Assembly (NCBI RefSeq): GCF_041928815.1
Contig: NZ_JBHFEI010000002.1
Location: 248,001 to 312,000, forward strand
Direction of reading: 5' to 3'
Source of the DNA: JBHFEI01 sp041928815
GTDB lineage: Bacteria > Pseudomonadota > Alphaproteobacteria > Rhizobiales > Rhizobiaceae
Length of the DNA: 64,000 nt
Every line of letters begins with the position of its first letter. Position 1 is the first letter of the stretch. Shown in pieces: positions 42,154-49,234 of this stretch. The notes beneath the pieces are model-generated. The model worked only from the letters and a program-made list of their open reading frames with translations, searched no databases and had not been told where the DNA came from. Both the position numbers and the translations under genes were made by a program.

Positions 42154-43650
42154 TCAGTCGGCCTTGTTGCGCCGTGCCGGGAACAGGATGACGTCGCGGA
42201 TCGACGGCGCGTTGGTGAGCAGCATGATCAGCCGGTCGACGCCGATGCCCAATCCGCCTGCCGGCGGCATGCCCTGGTCGATGGCGTCGAGGAATTCGTC
42301 GTCGAGCTGCTTGTCCTTCTCGCCGCGGGCATGGGCCTGTTCGAGCTGCTCGACCATGCGGGCGCGCTGTTCTTCCGGGTCGTTCAGTTCCGAGAAGGCG
42401 TTGCCGAGTTCCCAGGTGTTGCAATAGGTCTCGAACCGCTCGACGAGGCGCGGCTCGCCCGGCACTTCCTTGGCAAACGGCGAGATGTCCTTCGGGAAAT
42501 GCGTCACGTGGCTCGGCTGGATCAGCGTGCCCTCGACCTTCTCCTCGAAGAGGAAGGCGAGGCATTCGCCCCAGGTCCAGTCCTTCTCCACCTCGAAGCC
42601 TGCGGCTTTCGCGGCCGCGCGGGCCTCCTCATCGGTCTTGATGGACAGGAAGTCGATGCCGGTCGCCTCCTTCACCGCGTCCGGCATCGGCACGCGTTTG
42701 AACGGACCCTTGAACGAAATTTCCTTGTCGCCATAGGCGAACTCGGTCGACCCGTGGATCTTGACCGCCAGCTCGGCGAACAGCCGCTCGACTAGGTCCA
42801 TGATGTCCTCGTAATCGGCATAGGCCCAGTAGCACTCCATCATGGTGAACTCGGGATTGTGCCTTGTGGAGACGCCTTCGTTGCGGAAATTGCGGTTGAT
42901 CTCGAACACCTTGTCGGTCAGCCCGGAGACCAGCGTGCGCTTCAGGAACAGTTCCGGCGCGATGCGCAGATACATGTCGAGCTTCAGCGTGTTGTGGTGC
43001 GTCTTGAACGGTTCCGCCGTCGCGCCGCCATAGACGGAATGCAGCATCGGCGTCTCGACTTCCATGAAGCCGTCGTTCTCCATGAAGCGGCGGATGCCGG
43101 AAACGATTTTCGACCGGCTCTGAAAGCGGAATTTCGAATCCTCGTTGGTCATGATGTCGAGGTGGCGCTTGCGGTAGCGCTGCTCGATGTCGGCAAGCCC
43201 GTGCCACTTCTCCGGCATCGGCAGCAGCGCCTTGGTCAGCATGGTGATCTCTTGCGCGTTGATCGAGAGTTCGCCGCGCTTGGTGCGACGCACCACGCCG
43301 GTGACGCCGATGATGTCGCCGATGTCGATCATCGGCAGCAGCGCGCGCGCCTCCTCCGGCGTCGTATCCTTGTGGGAAAAGATCTGGATCTTGCCCGAGG
43401 CGTCATGGATGTCCATGAACATGCCGGAATTGCGCGAGGAATAGACACGACCCGCCACCGTGACGACATCCTCGGTGACGACGTCCGCTTCGAGTTCGGC
43501 ATATTTCGCGGCGAGATCGGCATTGGTGATCGTGCGGTGGAAATGCGCCGGATAGACGTCGCCGATCTTCTCGCGCAGCAGCTTCAGTTTCTGCGCACGG
43601 ACTTCCGTGACGTCGGAGGAGAGGGCGGTTTCGGTCTTGATGTCGGTCAT
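42154..43650 (-). CDS. lysS: Lysyl-tRNA synthetase, class II
   Basis: 498 aa. N-terminal OB-fold anticodon domain (about 60-170; 'VTVAGRVYSSRNSGMFMDIHDASGKIQ'), class II motif 1 near 'IRRFMENDGFMEVETPML', motif 2 'FRNEGVSTRHNPEFTMMECYWAYADYEDIM', motif 3 'PPAGGLGIGVDRLIMLL'. It charges tRNA-Lys. Many alphaproteobacteria use the unrelated class I enzyme, so this class II enzyme may be the sole or a second LysRS. A low-GC small gene separates it from gltX. Confidence 0.96.
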   Translation of the reverse strand: MTDIKTETALSSDVTEVRAQKLKLLREKIGDVYPAHFHRTITNADLAAKYAELEADVVTEDVVTVAGRVYSSRNSGMFMDIHDASGKIQIFSHKDTTPEEARALLPMIDIGDIIGVTGVVRRTKRGELSINAQEITMLTKALLPMPEKWHGLADIEQRYRKRHLDIMTNEDSKFRFQSRSKIVSGIRRFMENDGFMEVETPMLHSVYGGATAEPFKTHHNTLKLDMYLRIAPELFLKRTLVSGLTDKVFEINRNFRNEGVSTRHNPEFTMMECYWAYADYEDIMDLVERLFAELAVKIHGSTEFAYGDKEISFKGPFKRVPMPDAVKEATGIDFLSIKTDEEARAAAKAAGFEVEKDWTWGECLAFLFEEKVEGTLIQPSHVTHFPKDISPFAKEVPGEPRLVERFETYCNTWELGNAFSELNDPEEQRARMVEQLEQAHARGEKDKQLDDEFLDAIDQGMPPAGGLGIGVDRLIMLLTNAPSIRDVILFPARRNKAD

Positions 43651-43711
43651 GTGCGTTTGCCTTTTCGGGCGTATCTTGTTCCGAGGTTGTGCGGCCGTAT
43701 TGCGAAGCAGT

Positions 43712-43909
43712 TCAGTTACTCAAGCGAGCGATCTCATTTGCCGCCTCTGCCAACTCCATTTTCCAGTTCTGGAGTTCTTCGCTGGTCGCTGGTTTTGGCA
43801 AGGCGTCCGCTTCATAGGCATCGATTACTGCTTTGGCAGTTTTCCAACGTGCTGCGGCTGCTTCGCGAAGCAGTGTTAAAATCGCGGCCTCATCGTAGTC
43901 CTCAGGCAT
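43712..43909 (-). CDS. Small helical protein of unknown function, atypically low GC
   Basis: 65 aa from ATG 43909 (GTG 43915 also possible). All-helical look: 'EAAILTLLREAAAARWKTAKAVIDAYEADAL' then 'SEELQNWKMELAEAANEIARL'. Counted G+C is about 53%, well below lysS and gltX on either side, with more T/A in third positions. GGCGAG provides a weak ribosome site. Short repeats (GCGAAGCAG) occur at both ends of the region (43702, 43867). It may be a recently acquired cargo or orphan gene. No family recognised. Confidence 0.5.
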   Translation of the reverse strand: MPEDYDEAAILTLLREAAAARWKTAKAVIDAYEADALPKPATSEELQNWKMELAEAANEIARLSN

Positions 43910-43926
43910 GGTCACTCGCCAGTTTT

Positions 43927-45384
43927 TTACTTGCCGCTACCGGCCATCGCGGCCACCACCTGCGCCGCCATCTTCAGCCGCTGGCGCACGACCGAGCGGC
44001 CGAGCACGGCCATCGAATCGAACAGCGGCAGCGAGCGCGACGAACCCGAGACGGCGATGAAGAGCGGCGCGACGACCACCTTCAGCTTCTTGCCCAGCCG
44101 GTCGGCGGAGGCGCGCAGTTCGGCTTCGATCGAGGCGACGTTCCATTCGAGGATCTTTTCCAGCCCCGGCTGCACATCGTCGAAGATCGCCTTCAATTCC
44201 TCGGGCGAGGATTTGACCTTGGCGAAGGCGTCCGGTGTCAGGCCGAGATCAGATTTCAGCAGAAAGCCAGCCAGATCCGGCAGCTCGCCGAACTTGGTGA
44301 TGCGCGACTGCGACAGTTTCAGGCCCTGCTTCAGCCGGTCGTTCTCCATCGCCCAGGCGAGCGTGCGGGCGAAGAATTCCTCTTCCGACAGGCCCTCGCG
44401 GATCCAGCGGCCGTTCAGCCAGTCGAGCTTCTGGATGTCGAAGATGGCGCCGGCCTTGGACAGGTTGTCCGGATCGAATTTTTCCGCGAGCTGGTCCATC
44501 GTCAGCATCTCCTCGCCCTCGGCGATCTGGATGAAGAACAGGCCGAGGAAGTTCATCAGCGCTTCCGGCAGATAGCCGAGCGCCGAATAATAGGAGATCG
44601 AGGTCGGGTTTTTGCGCTTCGACAGCTTCGACTTGTCGGCATTCCTCATCAGCGACAGGTGCATGAACACCGGCTGCTGCCAGTCGAAATAGCGATAGAG
44701 CAGGATGTGTTTTGGCACCGAGGCCAGCCATTCCTCGCCGCGCGCCACATGGGTGATGCCCATCAGGTGGTCGTCGATGACGTTCGCCATATGATAGGTC
44801 GGCATGCCGTCGGCCTTGATCAGAACCTGCATGTCGACGCTATCCCACGGGATCGACACGTCGCCATAGACGCCGTCGGTGAAATCGCACGAGCCCTCGG
44901 TCGGGATCTTCATGCGCACGACCGAGGCCTCGCCGGACGCGACGCGCGCGGTGACCTCCTCGGCAGCGAGCGTCAGGCAGAGCCCGTCATATTTCGGCGG
45001 CTTGCCGGCGGCGCGCTGGGCCTCGCGCATCTCTTCGAGCCGCGCCGGCGTGCAGAAACAGCGAAACGCATGGCCCTTGTCGAGCAGTTCCTCGGCATAG
45101 GGCTGGTACATCGCCTTGCGGTCGCTCTGGCGGTAGGGGCCGCAAGGGCCGCCGACATCGGGGCCTTCCGCCCAGGTCAGGCCGCACCATTTCAGGGCGT
45201 CGAGCACCTTCTCCTCGAATTCCGGCGTCGAGCGGGTGGCGTCGGTGTCCTCGATGCGCAGGATGAAGGTGCCGCCATGCTTTTTCGCGAAGAGATAGTT
45301 GAACAGCGCGATATAGGCGGTGCCGACATGCGGCTCGCCGGTGGGGGAGGGCGCGATGCGGACGCGGACGCCGGAAGGGTTCAT
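43927..45384 (-). CDS. gltX: Glutamyl-tRNA synthetase
   Basis: 485 aa, class I. HIGH-type motif 'APSPTGEPHVGTAYIALFNYLF', 'RIEDTDATRS', zinc-knuckle-like 'CFCTPARLEEMR' residues, and KMSKS-type 'DKSKLSKRKNPTSI'. C-terminal anticodon-binding helical domain. It charges tRNA-Glu. Rhizobiales often carry two GltX paralogues; which this is cannot be told. 3' end is about 17 bases upstream of the small low-GC gene's start. Confidence 0.96.
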   Translation of the reverse strand: MNPSGVRVRIAPSPTGEPHVGTAYIALFNYLFAKKHGGTFILRIEDTDATRSTPEFEEKVLDALKWCGLTWAEGPDVGGPCGPYRQSDRKAMYQPYAEELLDKGHAFRCFCTPARLEEMREAQRAAGKPPKYDGLCLTLAAEEVTARVASGEASVVRMKIPTEGSCDFTDGVYGDVSIPWDSVDMQVLIKADGMPTYHMANVIDDHLMGITHVARGEEWLASVPKHILLYRYFDWQQPVFMHLSLMRNADKSKLSKRKNPTSISYYSALGYLPEALMNFLGLFFIQIAEGEEMLTMDQLAEKFDPDNLSKAGAIFDIQKLDWLNGRWIREGLSEEEFFARTLAWAMENDRLKQGLKLSQSRITKFGELPDLAGFLLKSDLGLTPDAFAKVKSSPEELKAIFDDVQPGLEKILEWNVASIEAELRASADRLGKKLKVVVAPLFIAVSGSSRSLPLFDSMAVLGRSVVRQRLKMAAQVVAAMAGSGK

Positions 45385-45549
45385 GATGATCGGTCCTGAA
45401 AGGCTTCGGCGACGGGTCCGTCAAGGGCCTCCAGCGCCATGTTCACGGGCGGACATGCCGACATCCGCGGCCGCGGAAACGGCGCCCGGCCGGCATTCCG
45501 GTCGCGCGGGTGAAGACCATATTCAGCCCTGTGCGTCAAGGAAAACCGG

Positions 45550-45582
45550 AAAACCCCGGCCGGGAGGAGCGGCCGGGGTTTT
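45550..45582 (-). terminator. Terminator after small secreted protein copy 2
   Basis: A 12-bp stem including the A/T flanks (45550-45561 with 45571-45582), 9-base loop. The AAAA/TTTT ends make it work in either direction. It follows the 45609-45848 gene on the minus strand and insulates gltX. Confidence 0.88.
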
Positions 45583-45608
45583 GCACGGGGAGGATGGGGC
45601 GAGGGCAA

Positions 45609-45848
45609 TCAGCGGCAGATCTTGATCGTCTTGAAATAGAGGTTGCCCCAGCGGTCCCAGCGCTTGACCTTCTTGAAGCGGCAGACCGGCTCGTAGCCAT
45701 AGTCGTCGTAGACATAGGTGTGGCCGCCATAGGAGGGGGCATGGTGGCCCCAGCCGTAGCCGTGGCCGTAGCCGCCGGCCTGCGAGGGTGCGGCGAAGGA
45801 CAGGGCGGCGATGGCGGCGAGGGTGGCGGAAAGGATGAGCTTGCGCAT
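45609..45848 (-). CDS. Small secreted protein of unknown function (GNLY-type, copy 2)
   Basis: 79 aa. Signal peptide ('LILSATLAAIAALSFAAPSQA', cleavage near residue 24), a Gly/Tyr/His-rich segment ('GYGHGYGWGHH') and a C-terminal domain with Cys56 and Cys78. 'RWDRWGNLYFKTIKIC' aligns with 'RYDDYGNLYYERIRHC' of the 36709-37008 protein. Cysteine spacing (22) is identical in both. Own terminator downstream; it appears monocistronic. Probably periplasmic. Confidence 0.75.
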   Translation of the reverse strand: MRKLILSATLAAIAALSFAAPSQAGGYGHGYGWGHHAPSYGGHTYVYDDYGYEPVCRFKKVKRWDRWGNLYFKTIKICR

Positions 45849-46334
45849 GGTGATGTCTCCCGGTTCTGGTTCGGATGAGCCCGTCTCATCCAGTGACGCC
45901 ACCATCGCATCGATCCCGCCCGGCCGCTGTTCCCGGCGGAACAGGGATGTCCGTCGAAAGGCCGGGACGCGGAGATGACGGACGCGCGGCGGCGAGGGCG
46001 CGCATTTTCCGCCAAATCCGCATCGGAGTTGACCTGCGGACAATCAGTTAAAACAGAGACAGGACATGTCCGCAGCATGGCGGCAGGCAGGACGATGACG
46101 ATGGCGGGCGTTGCCGGGGGGGACGATCCGGCCGCCGGGCCCGGCACGGACCATCGGCTATGGCAGCTTCGCTGTTCCTTCGGAACGCATCGCGCGCGCC
46201 GGAGTCCGACGCGCCGACGATCTTCGCGGCCTTCCTCGTCAGCGTCCGCGTCCGTCAGTCCCGACAGAAAAGGCCCGGCCGCCTTTGCGGGCGACCGGGC
46301 CTTTCGTTTCGATGGTGACCGTCGGTCGAACGGA
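45849..46334. other. Intergenic region of about 490 bases without a convincing gene
   Basis: Holds the promoter of the small secreted protein gene (45609) and the terminator of the TerC gene (46269-46304). At 46029-46073 an 8-bp inverted repeat TGCGGACA / TGTCCGCA brackets an A-rich stretch (TTAAAACAGAGACAGGACA). Open frames here look like chance. No RNA gene was recognised. Confidence 0.4.
46269..46304 (-). terminator. Terminator after the TerC-family gene
   Basis: Arms AAAGGCCCGG (46269-46278) and CCGGGCCTTT (46295-46304) form a 10-bp stem with A/T tails suited to minus-strand termination, 30 bases past the stop codon. Confidence 0.8.
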
Positions 46335-47087
46335 TCAGTGGCCGCCGCCGGCCCGCTTGCGCCGCCGCGAATTGCGCTGGAGCATGTTGAGCAGTTCCAC
46401 CAGCGCCGAGAAGGCCATGGCGGCATAGACATAGCCTTTCGGCACATGGAAGCCGGCGCCCTCGGCGATCAGCGTCGTGCCGATCATCAGGAGGAAGCCG
46501 AGCGCCAGCATGACGATCGTCGGGTTCTTCTCGATGAAGCGGGCGAGGGGGCCGGCGGCGAGCAGCATCACGGTGACAGCGACGACGACGGCGACGACCA
46601 TGATCGGCAGGTGCGGCGTCATGCCGACGGCGGTGATGATGCTGTCGACCGAGAAGACGAGGTCGAGCAGCAGGATCTGGCCGATGACGGCGCCGAAGGT
46701 GGCGGTGCTCGCCGTGCCGACGATGTCCTCCTTGTGGTCTTCCGGATCGACATTGTGGTGGATCTCCTTCGTCGCCTTCCAGACGAGGAACAGGCCGCCG
46801 GCGATCAGGATCATGTCCTTCCAGGAATAGCCGTGGCCGAAGGCCTCGAAGACCGGCTCGGTCAGCTGCACGATCCAGGCGACGGTGCCGAGGAGGCCGA
46901 GGCGCATGACGAGCGCGAGGCCGATGCCGATGCGCCGGGCGCGCTCGCGGCTCTCGGGGGGAAGCTTGTTGGTGAGGATCGAGATGAAGATCAGGTTGTC
47001 GATGCCGAGCACCACTTCCATGACGATCAGCGTGATCAGCGCGACCCAGGCGGCGGGATCCTGGGTCAGTATGAGAATGTCCTGCAT
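46335..47087 (-). CDS. TerC family integral membrane protein
   Basis: 250 aa, about seven membrane segments. 'VMEVVLGIDNLIFISIL' and 'LLLDLVFSVDSIITAVGM' are the paired acidic motifs (GxDN / SxDS) of TerC/Alx/YgdQ proteins, which include manganese exporters and tellurite-resistance proteins. The C-terminus ends in a basic 'RRRKRAGGGH' tail. Manganese export would balance the SitABCD importer nearby, but this is inference. No yybP-ykoY riboswitch was seen upstream. Confidence 0.92.
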   Translation of the reverse strand: MQDILILTQDPAAWVALITLIVMEVVLGIDNLIFISILTNKLPPESRERARRIGIGLALVMRLGLLGTVAWIVQLTEPVFEAFGHGYSWKDMILIAGGLFLVWKATKEIHHNVDPEDHKEDIVGTASTATFGAVIGQILLLDLVFSVDSIITAVGMTPHLPIMVVAVVVAVTVMLLAAGPLARFIEKNPTIVMLALGFLLMIGTTLIAEGAGFHVPKGYVYAAMAFSALVELLNMLQRNSRRRKRAGGGH

Positions 47088-47101
47088 CGGCGGGCGGGTC
47101 C

Positions 47102-47158
47102 TTGTCCGTCGTTGTCCGTCGTTCGGGCTAAAGTTCGAGTGCCTTATTTAAGCCCGAA
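47102..47158 (-). other. Hairpin and tandem repeat between TetR and TerC genes
   Basis: Arms TTCGGGCT(T)AAA (47147-47158 region) and TTTAGCCCGAA (47122-47132 region) form a stem with one bulge and a ~14-base loop. Next to it a 10-base unit TTGTCCGTCG is repeated in tandem (47102-47111, 47112-47121). It may terminate tetR or shape the terC leader. Confidence 0.4.
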
Positions 47159-47187
47159 TACGAGAGCGGCAAGCGCGCGCCGGCGCT

Positions 47188-47886
47188 TTATCTCGCGGAG
47201 CCCTCGCGTCCGGGCCGGTGCGCCGCCATGAAGACGCGCACGGCGGAGGTGACGATCCGGTCGACCTCCTCTTCCGCCGGCGGCGCTTCCATCACCCCGA
47301 ACAACCGGTGCTTGTAGGTGCCGGCCGTCGACAGCGCCATGAACTGCTGGGCGGCGAGCGCGGTGTCGTCGATCGTCAGCCGTCCGGCCTCGCGCTGCCG
47401 TTCGAGATAGGTCTTCAGCACGGTGAAGCCGTTCTCGGGGCCGGTGGAAAAGAAGCGGAGCGCCAGGTTCGGCATGCGGTCCATGACGCCGAGCACGGTG
47501 CGCATGGCGCGGATGGTGTAGTCGGAGGTGACGCCGGTGACGAAGGCCATGCCGAAATCGTGCAGCGCCTCCTCGACCGGCTCGCGCACGTCGAGCGCCA
47601 GCTTGACGCTCGCGACGATGCGCGCCCTTTCCGCCTCGATCAGCGCGGCGAAGAGCTCTTCCTTGTTTTCGAAATAGACATAGATGGTACCCTTGGAGAC
47701 GCCCGCCTCCCGGGTGATGTCGTTCATGCTGGCGGCGTCGAAGCCCTTCTGCATGAAGACGCGCTTCGCCCCGTCCAGGATCTGCTCGCGCTTGGCGGGA
47801 TCCTCGCCGGCGGCCCGGCGGCCGGGCGCGAAAGCCCCCTCGCTCGCAGTGAGGCACGGGACGGTGTCGGGGATGGCGGCGGTCAC
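47188..47886 (-). CDS. TetR family transcriptional regulator
   Basis: 232 aa. Helix-turn-helix near the N-terminus ('RVFMQKGFDAASMNDITREAGVSKGTIYVYFENKEELFAALI', about residues 42-85), after a ~30-residue leader, so a later start is possible. C-terminal helical ligand-binding domain of the TetR_C type. Divergent from the EmrAB-like pair; two palindromes in the shared promoter (47909-47926 and 47963-47991) are probable operators, so it is likely the drug-responsive repressor of the pump and itself. Confidence 0.92.
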   Translation of the reverse strand: MTAAIPDTVPCLTASEGAFAPGRRAAGEDPAKREQILDGAKRVFMQKGFDAASMNDITREAGVSKGTIYVYFENKEELFAALIEAERARIVASVKLALDVREPVEEALHDFGMAFVTGVTSDYTIRAMRTVLGVMDRMPNLALRFFSTGPENGFTVLKTYLERQREAGRLTIDDTALAAQQFMALSTAGTYKHRLFGVMEAPPAEEEVDRIVTSAVRVFMAAHRPGREGSAR

Positions 47887-47908
47887 GGCGCGAGGTCTCC
47901 TCTCAATT

Positions 47909-47926
47909 TCGAACCAATCGGTTCGA
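47909..47926. promoter_or_regulatory. TetR operator 1
   Basis: TCGAACC-AATC-GGTTCGA, perfect 7-bp arms, just upstream of the tetR ribosome region. The same TCGAAC/GTTCGA half-sites recur in operator 2. Confidence 0.75.
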
Positions 47927-47933
47927 TTTCCCC

Positions 47934-47964
47934 TTGATATGGAGGAGGGAACGCTCTATGTCAA
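47934..47964. promoter_or_regulatory. Face-to-face promoters for tetR and the emrAB-like operon
   Basis: Minus strand: TTGACA (47964-47959), 17 bases, CATATC. Plus strand: TTGATA (47934-47939), 17 bases, TATGTC. The -35 of each overlaps the -10 of the other, so RNA polymerase can serve only one at a time. The minus-strand (tetR) promoter is nearer consensus. Confidence 0.6.
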
Positions 47965-47991
47965 ATCGAACCGAACGGTTTAGTTCGATTT
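47963..47991. promoter_or_regulatory. TetR operator 2
   Basis: Arms AAATCGAAC (47963-47971) and GTTCGATTT (47983-47991), perfect 9 bp, with an inner AACCGAACGGTT. It lies at the expected start site of the emrA-like gene, so a bound repressor would block it. Confidence 0.75.
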
Positions 47992-48016
47992 CAGCCTCCC
48001 AATCCGGTGTCCGCCC

Positions 48017-49207
48017 ATGTCCGTCTCCAAGAAGCCTGCTCCCCTTCACATCCGCCCCGTCGACGCCGCCGCGATCGAGGCGCCGGCCGCCGATGCGCCC
48101 GCCGCGCGCGATACGCAGGCCGAGGCCGCCGCCGCGCCGGCCGCCGTCACGGTCGAGCCGCCGAAGAAGAAGCGCCGCAACCTCGTCCTCCCCGTGATCC
48201 TGCTCGCGCTCGTCGCAGGCGGCGCCTGGTACGGCCACGACTGGTGGACGAACGGGCGCTTCCTCGTTTCCACCGACGACGCCTATATCGAGGGCGACAT
48301 CGCCTCAATCTCGCCGAAAGTGTCCGGCTACGTCGCGAAGATCGACGTCGTCGCCAATCAGCCGGTCAAAGCGGGCGATCCGCTGATCACGCTCGACGAC
48401 GGCGACTACCGCATCGCCGCCGAGCAGGCCAAGGCCCAAATCGACACGCAGGCGCTGGCGCTGAAGCGCTTCGATGCGCAGATCACCGGCGCGGAGGCGG
48501 CGCTCGAACAGGCGAAGGCCCAGCAGGAGGCGGCCGAGGCGACGCTGCGCAATGCGGCGCTGTCGCAGAAGCGCGCCAGCGAGCTGCAGGCACGCGCCGT
48601 CGGCACGGTCGCCACGCTCGACAGCGCCCAGGCCGCCCTCGACCAGGCGGAGGCGAACCTCGCCGCGGCGAAGGCGACCGTCTCGGCGGCTGATGCCAAT
48701 ATTAGCGTGCTGGAGGCTCAGCGCGCCGAGGCGGAAAGCACGATCCGCTCGCTGACGCTTGCCGAGGACAAGGCCGAACGCGACCTTGGCTTCACGGTGC
48801 TCAAGGCGCCCTATGACGGCGTCGTCGGCAACCTGTCGGTCCAGACCGGCGACCTCGTCTCGGCCGGTCAGCGCCTCGCCGCCCTCGTCCCGGTGACCTC
48901 GCTCTATGTCGACGCCAACTTCAAGGAAACGCAGATCCGCGATCTCGTGCCCGGCTCGAAGGTCGACATCCATGTCGACGCGCTCGACGGCGAGACGATC
49001 GAGGGCCGCGTCGCCTCGATCGCGCCGGCGTCGGGCTCGGTCTTCTCGCTGCTGCCGGCGGAAAATGCCACCGGCAACTTCACCAAGGTGATCCAGCGCG
49101 TGCCGGTGCGCATCGAGTTGCCGAGAGAGGCGCTCGAAAGCGGCCATCTGCGCGCGGGCCTTAGCGTCGTCGTCGACGTCGACACCCGCACGGCGCCGGT
49201 CAAGTAA
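48017..49207 (+). CDS. HlyD/EmrA family membrane fusion protein
   Basis: 396 aa. Ala/Pro-rich cytoplasmic start (1-55), one membrane segment (about 57-75, 'LVLPVILLALVAGGAWYG'), then 'VSTDDAYIEGDIASISPKVSGYVAKIDVVANQPVKAGD' (lipoyl-like half), an alpha-helical hairpin (about 130-245, coiled-coil-rich), and the second half 'LGFTVLKAPYDGVVGNLSVQTGDLVSAGQRLAALVP'. It links the inner-membrane pump to the outer membrane. No clear Shine-Dalgarno. Operon with the MFS pump, controlled by the divergent TetR. Confidence 0.93.
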   Translation: MSVSKKPAPLHIRPVDAAAIEAPAADAPAARDTQAEAAAAPAAVTVEPPKKKRRNLVLPVILLALVAGGAWYGHDWWTNGRFLVSTDDAYIEGDIASISPKVSGYVAKIDVVANQPVKAGDPLITLDDGDYRIAAEQAKAQIDTQALALKRFDAQITGAEAALEQAKAQQEAAEATLRNAALSQKRASELQARAVGTVATLDSAQAALDQAEANLAAAKATVSAADANISVLEAQRAEAESTIRSLTLAEDKAERDLGFTVLKAPYDGVVGNLSVQTGDLVSAGQRLAALVPVTSLYVDANFKETQIRDLVPGSKVDIHVDALDGETIEGRVASIAPASGSVFSLLPAENATGNFTKVIQRVPVRIELPREALESGHLRAGLSVVVDVDTRTAPVK

Positions 49208-49234
49208 GCCCGGCCCCGCCGGCAGGAGGTTCCG

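Noticed and set aside
47088..47187. A yybP-ykoY manganese riboswitch before the TerC gene
   Set aside because: The spacer is 100 bases with one simple stem and a tandem repeat; the conserved loops of that riboswitch are missing.
47909..47991. GGTTCGATT sequences as part of a tRNA T-arm
   Set aside because: No acceptor, D-arm or anticodon stem can be drawn; the sequences are symmetric operators between divergent genes.
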